Assembly (NCBI GenBank): GCA_016946835.1
Contig: JACVTC010000188.1
Coordinates: 182,640 to 246,639, forward strand
Length of the DNA stretch: 64,000 nucleotides
Reading direction: 5' to 3'
Origin: Neocallimastix lanati (nom. inval.)
Lineage: Eukaryota; Neocallimastigomycota; Neocallimastigomycetes; Neocallimastigales; Neocallimastigaceae
Shown here: positions 34,725 to 46,700 of the stretch, piece after piece
Layout of the letters: the number at the start of each line of letters is the position of its first letter
Numbering within the stretch: the first letter of the stretch is position 1
Translations under genes and position numbers: made by a program
Notes under the pieces: model-generated
The model's input: only the letters and a program-made list of their open reading frames with translations
Databases searched by the model: none
Told to the model about the DNA's origin: nothing

Positions 34725-34949
34725 GTGCATTTCGAAAAATGTGGCTTAAAATATTTTTAAAAAATAAACATATAAATAAATAAAATAAATAAATAAATAA
34801 TATTAAATAAAAAATAAATAAATATGTTAAAAATGGTTTATTATTACTCTTTTATATTTATTTAATTATTCATTTAATTTTTTATTTATTGGTTAAAAAA
34901 AATTATGTGGCAATTAATTAAAAAATTCAAGCCACATTGCGAAATGCAC
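34725..34949. mobile_element. MITE-like element with terminal inverted repeats
   Basis: The left end GTGCATTTCGAAAAATGTGG followed by CTT and the right end AAGCCACATTGCGAAATGCAC are inverted copies over about 21-23 bp with few mismatches. The 180-bp interior is A+T-only microsatellite. There is no coding capacity. Similar GTGGCATTTCG motifs occur near 25085, 31775 and 32075, suggesting a dispersed family. Confidence 0.6.
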
Positions 34950-35182
34950 CATTGTGAAATAATACACATTCTAAAAATGTATATATAGAATATCTGCTCT
35001 TTAAATAATTAAATATTTTTACTAATCCATGCATAAAAATCCTAACCTCTGGAAGAGTCGTATTTCTTATTACTAAAAGAATTATCAAAAAAATGTTTTT
35101 TATTTTTTTTATGTTACAGAAAATTCATAATCTTTAGAAATTTAAAAGTTAAGGCTTGAAATTTAGGTGTTAATATTTATGA

Positions 35183-35920
35183 ACCAAAAGTCACGAAGAC
35201 ATCTACTCCTAAATATTGTTGCAATGGTCTCTTTACTGATGATATTGTTATTTGAACACCTTCCAGTAATAAATTATATAAATTCTTTTGACTTGTCAAT
35301 AAATTGGCTTTTACCAACGAAATGACCTTCGGTATTAATAAATGGGCCACCTTAGTAGTAAGATCAAAGAAATCCATATTTTTTTAAATAAATTTTATCC
35401 TACCTTTTTTTTTTTTTTTTTTTTTTAGCTGGTGAGCCACTGCCGAATGCCAAATGTTACACCTATCTTGGTATACCCTTTGAAAATGACCTTAATCTTA
35501 ATAAAATTGTCTCTACAATGAATACAAAAAATTAGAGATGCTACACGTGACCTCCAAGGTTTTCTTTAAAAATAGACACATCCCTATTGTTTTTCAAAAG
35601 ATTATTTCGTTTAAGCTTTAATTATAAGTCTGGTATCGTACTTCGCCCCTTTTTTTTTTGGTACCAATAAACAAATGTTTTCAATCTCTCAAGGAAATAT
35701 TAAATAAATGCTTATATTGGATTTATGGATTTCGTAAAAAGAAGAAGCTCATTCTCTCCATTTACGCCATTACAGAGAAACTTCATTTTATTCCATTATC
35801 AGCTAAATGTGTTTTAGCTCAAGCTCGTTGCTTTCACAAATGGGTTTATTCCAATTGTTTAATCTCTTATCTGATTAATTGTATTCCACCAATGCAATAC
35901 TTTTCATATTTAGACTAACA
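35183..35920 (+). pseudogene. LINE reverse-transcriptase relic
   Basis: The first part (35183-35350) reads as an RT palm with FTDD in place of the usual FADD box (GLFTDDIVI, 35226-35252), then SSNKLYK and NEMTFGINK, with two stops. A T run at 35408-35427 interrupts it. The second part (35433-35920) gives TYLGIPFENDLNLNKIV, RHIPIVFQK and the C-terminal LSAKCVLAQARCF and LISYLINCIPP. This arrangement is typical of non-LTR retrotransposon ORF2 C-termini. Frames change at least twice, so it is dead. No 5' part or poly-A tail was defined. Confidence 0.72.
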
Positions 35921-37438
<1,518 letters not shown>

Positions 37439-37512
37439 TAGATATGAATTATTATATATAATAAATAAATTTAAAAAAAAAAAAATAAAATAAATACTGT
37501 AAAAATTTTTAT

Positions 37513-37605
37513 TGCTCATGGCGGGGGTCGAACTCGCGATCTTCGCGTTGCATAAGAGGTACACCCTTATAAGCACGACGCCTTAAACCTCTAGGCTACA
37601 CGAGC
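37513..37605 (-). tRNA. tRNA-Ile(UAU) with intron, copy 2
   Basis: Same gene as copy 1, including the intron. One T-stem base differs: GCGAG instead of GCGGG, leaving an A-C mismatch against CCCGC, so folding may be weaker. LTR J begins 14 bases upstream, after an AAAT that starts 10 bp from the tRNA. Confidence 0.85.
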
Positions 37606-37618
37606 TGCTTGGAAAAAT

Positions 37619-38217
37619 TGATACAATACAGCTAGAAATACGAAAGAAAATTAACAAAGAGAAAATCCTATAATAATATAGTGAAAAAATAATTACAATA
37701 TATAATATACTAAATCATTATATAAATAGATTAAAAATTAATTAGACAGCCAATAATATTCAAGATAAAATTAATTAATAAATTTAAAAGAAGAGAATGA
37801 AATAAAAGTTAAAGAGAGAGTTTTTCTTGTTGTTTTAAAAAATTCTAATTGAGTAAAATAATAGTTTTAGAGAACTTATAGTTTAGTTTAAATAATTAAG
37901 TAATTACTTATAGTTAAAGGATAAGAGTTGAATCCTACAATTATAAGTAAAATTATTATTAAGATATTAATATAAATTGAATTATTAGAGATAGATAAAA
38001 ATCATTATATTCAGAGGAATATAAATATAATTGTAATAATTTATGTAAAATAAATAAATAAATAAAAACAAGATTTAAAAAGAAATAAATAAATTTTATT
38101 ATTTGTGTAAATTATTATTTATTATCTTTGAGTTGGAATATATTATTTTACAAATTCCCTATTTGCTCGACCTCGTTATAAATAGAAATCTGATACTTTA
38201 TTACTTATATTGTATCA
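37619..38217 (+). repeat. Solo LTR J
   Basis: Perfect 10-bp inverted termini TGATACAATA/TATTGTATCA, flanked by AAAT on both sides (37615-37618 and 38218-38221). It has a TATAAATAG box at 38177-38185. It is the innermost LTR of the stack upstream of tRNA copy 2. Confidence 0.88.
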
Positions 38218-38221
38218 AAAT

Positions 38222-38823
38222 TGATACGGTATTTACCCAAATACCTTAAATTATAATAATTTTAATATTTCTCCATATAAATATGTTTTAAATCTATTTT
38301 ATTAATTAATTATTATCTTTATTAACTTTATCAATATTTCCTTTATTATTATATAAATATATATATTATTAATTATTAATATTTTGCTATAAAATAAATA
38401 TTTTATTATATTCTTATTATATTTTTATTATACATTTGATAAATTTTATTTTATATTATAAATTTTTTATTATTTTTATTATTAATATTCATATCTAAAA
38501 TTTTATTATTATTTTATTGTTACACAAAATTATTTTTAACTAATCAATGTATTACCAAAATTTATAAAATATTTTGTAATAATATTATTTTAAATCTCTC
38601 TCTTTTCTTTTTTTTTATGTAATGGAGGAATAAATAAATAAATGAACAAATAAATAAATGGATGAATAATATATAGTTAAATAAATTTTTAAATAAATAA
38701 ATTAATAAATAATCAATAAATAAATAAATAAATATTGTATAAGTTTTTCGTAATTTTTATACGTCCACTATCTATTTACCAATATATTATTATACATCCA
38801 TCAATTTCAAAAGTCCTGTACCA
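38222..38823 (+). repeat. Solo LTR K
   Basis: Starts TGATACGGTATTTACCC and ends AAGTCCTGTACCA, with AAAT on both sides (38218-38221 and 38824-38827). No coding sequence. Confidence 0.8.
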
Positions 38824-38827
38824 AAAT

Positions 38828-40332
38828 TGTGTAAAGAATTATAATTATTTTTCAAAATAATTATTATTCTTTATTAAATGTCAAAGTTTTTAGATAATTT
38901 GGTCTTAACGATTAGGTCAAGATGCCAAATTATAGTAATTAATTAATAACTTAATTTTACTCTTATTTAAAACATATTGTTATTAGTAAATTTTATAATT
39001 AAGTTTTTTATTTAAAATATAAATTTTATTTAATCTTAATAATATTTTATTACATTATTATTTTATATAATTATTACTATAATTTAAATTACAATAATCC
39101 TACAAAGGATTAATCAAAAGATTTAAACATGTATTTATATAAAATAATTAATTATTAAAATATTAATTATTAATATGAATATGTAATAGTATTAATATAA
39201 GTTTGATATTGATAATATAAAATAAGATAATAATATAAATATTTAATATAAATAAAATATAAGAAATATTGCTAAATATTATAATTTATAATTAAAATAT
39301 AATATGTAGAAATTAATTTAATATGACAATCACGTGTTTACATTATTTAATATATATTAAATTCAATATGTTAATAATATTTAGTAATTAGTTGGCCTAG
39401 ACTAATTCCTAAATATTTTAATAAAGTTAATTTAATAATAATTATTATATTATTATTATTTATTAATATTGAAATTCAAATAACTGAAATATCGAAATTG
39501 AAATTGAATTGAAATTCAGTTATTATCTTAACATTAAAAAATTAATATTTAAAGTTTATTATTTTATAAAATTTTATGAATAATTTTATTAATTATGTCA
39601 CATAGTAATTATTAATTAATGTTATTGTTTTAAAATTTATTTACATTAAATTAAATTATCAATAATTAATATATTAAATTATAATAATGTATTATTGTAT
39701 TAAAATAATGATAAATTCTATTTAATTAAGAAAAATTAAATTGTATTAAAATGATAATTCTATTTAATCAAGAAATAATTAAATTATATTATTTCTTGGA
39801 CTTTTAATTAAGATAATTAAAAGAATTAATTATTTAATTTTACTTGTGATTAAATATTAATAAAATTAATATATAATTAGTTAATAAGTTTTCTCCCTTA
39901 TTCGGGTTTTCTTATTAACTAAAGATTGATGTAATTAAACACCAATCGAGATCTATCTAGTTTTTTCTTCTAATCTTTTTCTAGATAGAGATAATTTTCC
40001 AAGATTAGAAATCAAATTAATATAAATAGGACTCTTGATTCTTCTAAAAATAATCAAGAGTTATTATTATAAGAAATTATAATAATTAACACAAATATTT
40101 TAAAATTACTTCTAATAAAAAATTTTTATAATAAAATAATTTCTAAAATTCTCTTAACCTACTTTTAGTGTTGTTTATTATAATCTTATAATAAACTCTA
40201 AGTTTTTAAATTTTCGTTTTCAATTTTTATATTATACTTTTTAATTTTATCTCAATTAATAATATTTTTTATTATTAATTTTAGAAAGAATTAATTATTA
40301 ATATAATTAAATATTTTTAATTAATTCTTTAC
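38828..40332 (+). repeat. Solo LTR, D family
   Basis: Starts TGTGTAAAGAATTATAATT, ends TTAATTCTTTAC(A), then AAAT at 40333-40336 where E4 begins. The promoter-like part has TATAAATAG (40021-40029) and a CTCTTGATT/AATCAAGAG hairpin. It is about 700 bp longer than the LTR at 54879. The extra part lies between about 38900 and 39870, begins with GGTCTTAACGATTAGGTC, and may be a nested insertion. Confidence 0.65.
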
Positions 40333-40336
40333 AAAT

Positions 40337-40820
40337 TGATAAGAATGTACTAAATAGTGCATTCTTAATTAAATCTACGATTTATTTCTAATACATTATG
40401 TGTACATTATTATTTTTGTACTTTAATAAATTTTTAAATCCAAAGATCAAAAATTAAATCAAAAATTATATTAAATTTTATATTTTTATATTAAATCTTA
40501 TATTAATAGTAATATTTTTATATATTTAAAACTAATATTAGCAATATTAATAATAAATCTTATTTTTTTTTATTTTTATATTAATAAGGAAAATTTGTAT
40601 TAATAATATTTTTATATATTGATAATTAAAAATTTATATATTATATTTTAACTTTTATTATAAAATTTTATATCGAAATGTTTTATTTTATATTGAAAAA
40701 TGTTTTATTTTATTAAAAACCTTTATATTAGAATAGTATTTTTATTTTTATTTGAATATTTTAACAGATTGTAATATAAATTATAGCCAATTAAATAAAT
40801 TCTTATTAGTAATATTTTAG

Positions 40821-40852
<32 letters not shown>

Positions 40853-41155
40853 TGTTTTATTAATATTATAAATGTATTTTATTTATATTGTTATAATTAA
40901 ATTTTATATAACTAATTATAAAATTCAATTTAAATTTAATAGTTTTTTTTAAAAAAAAAATATAAATAAAATGTAATTTAGTGGCAAGAACAACTTTTAT
41001 GCCTTGAAAAAAGTATAAATAGTTGTAAATTTTGCTACCAATTTTTAAAAATCATGAAATAAAATCAAATAAATTTATAAATAAAAATAATAAATAAAAA
41101 AATAAAATTTGTGTTTCTTTACTTTATTTTTATTTAATTCTCTAAAACCTTAACA
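40337..41155 (+). repeat. 5' LTR of E4
   Basis: Starts TGATAAGAATGTACTAAATA and ends CTCTAAAACCTTAACA. A TATAAATAG box lies at 41014-41022. Matches 47578-48399 closely. Confidence 0.93.
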
Positions 41156-41161
41156 TTTATA

Positions 41162-41178
41162 TGGTGGAGATATCGGGG
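41162..41178 (+). promoter_or_regulatory. Primer-binding site of E4
   Basis: TGGTGGAGATATCGGGG lies 6 bases after the LTR. It is nearly the same as in E2. Confidence 0.72.
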
Positions 41179-41852
41179 AATTAAATAGAAATAATAGTAA
41201 ATAACATAGATTTTTTTTAATTTTTTTTTATTTTATATTGATAAACAAGTAAGTCGTTAATCCTTTGATTAACCTATGGCGCTTGTTTGATATATATATA
41301 AAAAAAAAAAAAAATTTTTTTTAAATAAGTAAAATTAAGATTCTAAAAAAAAACCAAATCTTGTAAAATTATAACAAGGAGCGGATAGAGCTCATACACA
41401 GTGTATTTCCAGAAAACAACAAAATATCTATTATTCATAGTAGGTTATTGGATAATAGTTATTTTGGGAATTAATTGGAAAGTAGACGAAGGTATTTGGT
41501 TACCGACCCGGTAATAATAGTTCAGCCTTCAACGTTTCAACACACGAAGGTGCGGGTACTTTCCAAGCACTGGCGAATAAGGAGCTTACGTCACCGAAGG
41601 CGTAAGATTGTTTTTTTTTATATCTTTTTTTATTTTTCTTTGTGCTAGTTATAAGGCACTTTATTATATAAAGTATCAGACTTTGGCTAACTTCGCCATT
41701 TAAATTTTTTTTATTTTTTTTATTACTAATACTTTATTTGTTTAATAATTCCTGTAAAAGAATCTTAATTTACTTTGAAAATATTGTGTTTTTAGTTAAT
41801 TTTTATTAGTTAATAAAAATATTATTGAATACTTTTAAAATTTTTTTTATTC

Positions 41853-42011
41853 CGTACATAGATTATCGGTTAAGTTTATCCTACATAGTAATTGGGCTAG
41901 TAGGCTCTGAACTGCTATATTTTATATTGAATATAGTAATCGTGGCACACGCGTGGCATGACACCATTACGTAAGCTGCACGTCAGACAGTGTGTACTAT
42001 CAGATTGTACG
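41853..42011 (+). ncRNA. Structured leader RNA domain of E4
   Basis: Closing stem CGTACA (41853-41858) with TGTACG (42006-42011). Inner hairpins are CCTAC-A-TAG with CTA-GTAGG (41880-41888 with 41897-41904) and CTATATT with AATATAG (41915-41921 with 41930-41936). Shared blocks are GGTTAAGTTTATCC, GGCTCTGAACTG, AATCGTGGC, GACACCATTA and GTAAGCTG. The stems have different sequences from those in E2 and E5, yet pair in the same places. Confidence 0.6.
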
Positions 42012-42182
42012 ACAATAAAGATTATTTTTTGTGTTTAATAATTATAATTAATTAATAATTTTATTAGCTATAACAATACAATATTTATCGTTTAAAAAGA
42101 AAAATTTTTGAAAGGTGAAAATAATAAATAAAACTTTGCTTCTAAATTTATTACTACAAATATACTAAATTACAAAATTCAA

Positions 42183-42492
42183 GTGGTCGATAAAGATTTC
42201 GAACTTGAAAAATATTCTATTAAGTTGTCGATAAAGATTTCGAACTTAAAATTATTCTATTAAGTTGTCGATAAAGATTTCGAACTTAAAATTATTCCAT
42301 TGAGTTGTCGATAAAGATTTCGAACTTAAAAATTATTCTATTGAGTTGTCGATAAAGATTTCGAACTTAAAAATTATTCTATTGAGTTGTCGATAAAGAT
42401 TTCGAACTTAAAAATTATTCTTAATAAAGTAGTCGAAAAGAACCTCGTGCTTTATAATTTCTACTAAGTTGTCGATAAGGATTTCGAGCTTA
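42183..42492 (+). repeat. Tandem hairpin repeats in the E4 leader
   Basis: Six near-identical and two diverged units of about 40-42 bp with core AAGTTGTCGATAAAGATTTC followed by GAACTT. Each core can pair TCGA with TCGA and AAGT with ACTT around an 8-nt loop. They lie 160 bp before the gag start. No open frame spans them. Confidence 0.85.
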
Positions 42493-42649
42493 TATCTACT
42501 AAAGAAAGCAAATAAAATTATTATTTTCAAAAGTTACTAAAATATATTGTTTTAAAAATTGATTCGATATTAAATTACCTATTAAATTATATTTTGAAAG
42601 TTGGATTTCCCAAATTTATTCGTATTTAATCACCTCATATTTAGACAAA

Positions 42650-43561
42650 ATGTCCAAGGAAACAACTTTGAGCTTTAAAGAATTGAAAAAAGAATTAAGA
42701 GATATTGTGAAACTTAGCAAGGACAATTTAGATATTAAGTCCTGGGCTACTGAATTAAAACTTTGGATCAAGATACAAGGTATTACAGATCCAGAAACAA
42801 TATTTAATGCTTGTTTACTTACCAGCTCTGGTGAAGTACAACGCATTATTGAAGATTTGGGAGAAGATAGTGATGATGAAAGTGATGATTCATCAGATGA
42901 AGAAGAAGGTGATGATGAAGAAGAAAATGTTGATGATGATATTAAATTTCCTTCTCTTGGAAAAATTATTTCAAGTCTTGAAAATTTTTACGGTATTAAA
43001 GAAGACCAAAATTTACTTCTTAAAGAACTTCGTGCAATGCGAATTAAAAGAAACGAAAAGATTAAAGACTTTAATGTAAGATATAGAACTTTGTACACTA
43101 AACTTGATAAAAAGAGAAGAAAGCGCATTGGTGTACTAGATTATATTGATTCAATTCAAAATAATTATGAAGCCTGGAAGAAATTATCCCTTAAAGATGA
43201 TATAAGTATGGAGAAAGCTTTCAAAATTGCCGAGAAAGTAGATAGACTTTCTGTAAGGAACAATAATATTAATATCTATAATGTTAATAATTCCCAGCAT
43301 AATCAAAATAATCAAAACAGTACTACTTCAAGACTTTATCCTAAAAGAAGAAACGAAACTTTCCAAACAAGTCAAACAAATAATAAATTGAAACCTCAAG
43401 TTATTGTAGAAGAATCAACCCAGAAAATGAGAAATTTATCTGTTAAAACTTGCTTCTTCTGTAAGGAAGAAGGTCATTACTCATACTATTGCCCTCAATT
43501 AAATAAGATTATGGAAAAATATAAAAAAGAAATATATTCCAAAAAGTCTTTAAACTTCTAA
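42650..43561 (+). CDS. gag: Gag protein of E4
   Basis: A 303-residue Gag. After the N-terminal SFKELKKELRD block comes a helical capsid-like region, then an acidic stretch (about 75-100, Asp/Glu/Ser), a basic segment (LDKKRRKRIGVLDY) and a C-terminal CCHC knuckle (CFFCKEEGHYSYYC). It is homologous to E2 Gag throughout. It would form the particle shell and bind element RNA. The gene ends in a TTTAAAC slippery site 3 bases before its TAA stop codon. No lesion is visible. Confidence 0.92.
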   Translation: MSKETTLSFKELKKELRDIVKLSKDNLDIKSWATELKLWIKIQGITDPETIFNACLLTSSGEVQRIIEDLGEDSDDESDDSSDEEEGDDEEENVDDDIKFPSLGKIISSLENFYGIKEDQNLLLKELRAMRIKRNEKIKDFNVRYRTLYTKLDKKRRKRIGVLDYIDSIQNNYEAWKKLSLKDDISMEKAFKIAEKVDRLSVRNNNINIYNVNNSQHNQNNQNSTTSRLYPKRRNETFQTSQTNNKLKPQVIVEESTQKMRNLSVKTCFFCKEEGHYSYYCPQLNKIMEKYKKEIYSKKSLNF

Positions 43562-43582
43562 ATGGGAGCAGAAGCACTCCCA
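43549..43582 (+). promoter_or_regulatory. Predicted -1 ribosomal frameshift signal of E4
   Basis: TTTAAAC (43549-43555) is read as T TTA AAC in the gag frame. A 7-nt spacer precedes TGGGAG (43563-43568), an 8-nt loop and CTCCCA (43577-43582). The -1 frame is open from 43525, across the gag stop, into pol. Confidence 0.8.
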
Positions 43583-43743
43583 ATGACAAAACAATAGCTT
43601 CATTAAATAATTTACAAAATAATACTTTTACTAAGAATACTCCAATTGATAATAATTCCTTTAATGAAGAATCTGAAGAATCTGATTTTAGTGACACAAC
43701 TGAAAGTGAGGATGATATCATTATTAATGCTATAAAAAGAAAA

Positions 43744-46700
43744 ATGAATGATAATAACAGTGAAAAAGAAGAAAATAATTCCAAGAAAGTACATAAAAGT
43801 TTAAAAGATAATCCATGTCCTTTTGCAACTCCTGCTTTAAGAAAGAAGAAAGAAAATGAGCTACATAATAAACCAAATAAAGTTTATAAAAATCAAATAC
43901 TTCCTTCAATTTTAACTCAACCAAATATTAACAAAGAAAAACAAAAAGAAAAGGAATTAAGAAATATGACAAGAGTAAGAGAAAGTAAAGAAGAAAACAA
44001 CAATTATTCATCAAAAGGAAAGGAAAAAGTTGAATCTGAAGATATACTTGTAATCGATAATGAAATAGAAGATCTAGAAATGAATAAAGATAATCAACAA
44101 AATAAAACTACTACTTTGGAAAAATTAATTTCAACAAAAACTAAAGAAACTAATAATGGAAATACTCAGTTAGTAAAAAGGAATATCAAAATAATGAATA
44201 ATAAAGAACCTTACAATATTATGGATGATTTAAATAATCTTAAATCCAGTATTACGATAGGTCAACTCTTGAATGCATGTCCGAAAATTCGTTCACAATT
44301 AACTCAAGGTTTAAAATTAGAAAAATCTAAAATAATTGGAACTGTAGACAATGTAAAAGCACGAACTTTATTAGTAAATAACTATGATCATAGCTATATA
44401 AGTAAAAGTAATGAAGTAGCCGAAGAAGACTTAGCAATGGTTGATGCAAGTGTTGACGGAGTACTAGGAAAACTTTTAATTGATTCTTGTAGTAACCTAA
44501 GCATCGTTACTAAGCAGTATTTTGATAAATTACCTGGTGAATATGAAACAGTTGGAAAAAGTCTTGGAAGAATCCAACTAGCAACACAAGATGAAGAATA
44601 CTCGGAAGGAATTATTGTTCGATTACCAGTAAAAATTAATAATTATGAATTTAATGCGGACTTTAGAATTATTGAGAAAGAAGACTCATTTTATGATATG
44701 TTAATAAACTTTAAAACTCAAATCGATCATTGTTTATTTATTCATCCAACCTTAAACAGTCTATGTAAACTTTTGTCAGAAAGTGAATACGAAGAAATAG
44801 CTAAAATAAATAATCAATATTATGATGAAGAAAGTATAATTTGCACTATTAGAAAAGTTAAAGAAACGAATAATGAAAAGGAAATTATAAAGGAATTAAC
44901 TCAAATGGAATTTATTGAGAGTGATGAATTTTTAAGTACCTTAAATAAAGATTATAAAGAACAAATTATTAAAATTCTCAAAGAAATGATTGACATAGTT
45001 GCCACTTCAACAGAAGAACTAACTCCTTCTAAACTTTCACCACATAAGATCCGTTTAAAAGCAAATTCAAAGCCAGTAAAATTAAGAAGTTATAGGTTAA
45101 CTAAATTAAAACCAGATATCTTAAAAGAAGAACTTACAAAACTTATTAAGAAAGGATTGATAGAACCATCCTGTTCAGAATGGTCATCTCCAGTAGTACT
45201 TATTCTAAAACACAATGGAAAGTGGCGCTTGTGCATTGACTACCGAAAAGTCAATGATATGACAGAAAAAGATTCTTATTCAGTTCCATATATAGATGAA
45301 ATTTTTGATAGTCTCGGAGGAGCTAAAATATTTACAACTCTTGATTTATTTTCTGGTTTTCACCAAATCTTAATGGATGAAGAAAGCGTTGAAGTAACCA
45401 CTTTCACTACTAAGTTTGGAAATTATCAATTTAAGGTTATGCCTTTTGGACTTACTGGAGCTCCCTCAACCTTCCAAAGAGAAATGAATAAAATTTTATT
45501 CCCTTTTATTGGTGAATTTGTTTATGTATTTATTGATGATGTTTTGATCTATTCAAAAAGTATCGAAGAACATTTAATTCATATTAAACAAGTATTAGAA
45601 GTATTTAAAGAAAACAAGTTAAAAATTAATATTGAAAAGTGCCATTTTCTTCAAACTGAAGTTGATGTATTAGGTCACAAACTTACTACTAAAGGATTAA
45701 GTCCTATGGAAAGTAAAATAACAGCTATTAAGAAGTGGGAAGCCCCTTCATCAATTCATGAATTAAGATCATTTCTAGGAGCAATAGGGTATTATCGTGA
45801 CTTTATCCCTAAATATGCTCAAATTACCTCACCTTTATGTAAATTATTGAAAAAGAATACTAAATATGAATGGAATAAAGAACAACAAGAAAGCTTTGAA
45901 CTCCTAAAAGAAAAATTAATCAATGCACCTATTCTAAAATTTCCGTCATTTGACAAACCTTTTATCATTAGAACTGATGCTTCGTATAATGGAATTGGTG
46001 GAGTTCTTTTACAAAAAGAAGAAGAAACCGGTAAGGAGCATCCAATACACTTTATAAGTAGAAGTTTAAAGAAAGCTGAAAAGAATTATGGTATTACCGA
46101 TTTGGAAGGAACCGCTTTGTTTTACTGTATGACTAAATTTAAATCTTATATTGAAGGAAATCCACTACCTACAACTATTTACACAGATCATAAACCATTA
46201 GTTGGTTTATTTAAGAATAAAGAACCTTTGAATGCAAGGCAAACAAGATGGTGTCTAACCGCTAGTATGCTTGGAATTAATATAAAATATGAATCAGGCA
46301 AAAAGAATGTGTTAGCTGGTGCTCTTTCAAGAATGAAAAGTAAGGAAGAGAGAAAGATATTATTAACAAAAATTACTAATGGAAATAATGAAGAATTATT
46401 ATCTAAAGTTATAAAGGAATTTATTAATGAAAAGTTTACTGTTATTGATGGTGAAGATTACTTTATCGACAATGGAAATTATAGAAAATTAATAACGGAC
46501 GAAAATGAAAGGTTTAAATTAATTTTAGAAGCTCATAATATTGGCCACGAAGGATATTACAAAACATATCAAAGACTTAAGAAAAACTTTTATTGGAATC
46601 ATATGATTAAAGATATCAAAAGAATTGTTAGTAATTGTGAAAAATGCCAATTAAATCGTCCTCAACCATATCCAGAACCAACCGAAAACCATCCAACTAA

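Noticed and set aside
35177-35377. Minus-strand open frame of 66 codons
   Set aside because: The plus strand of the same stretch encodes the LINE RT motifs, so this is its antisense shadow.
42183-42492. CRISPR-like array
   Set aside because: Direct repeats have short A+T linkers of related sequence, not unique spacers, and lie in a retrotransposon leader of a eukaryote.
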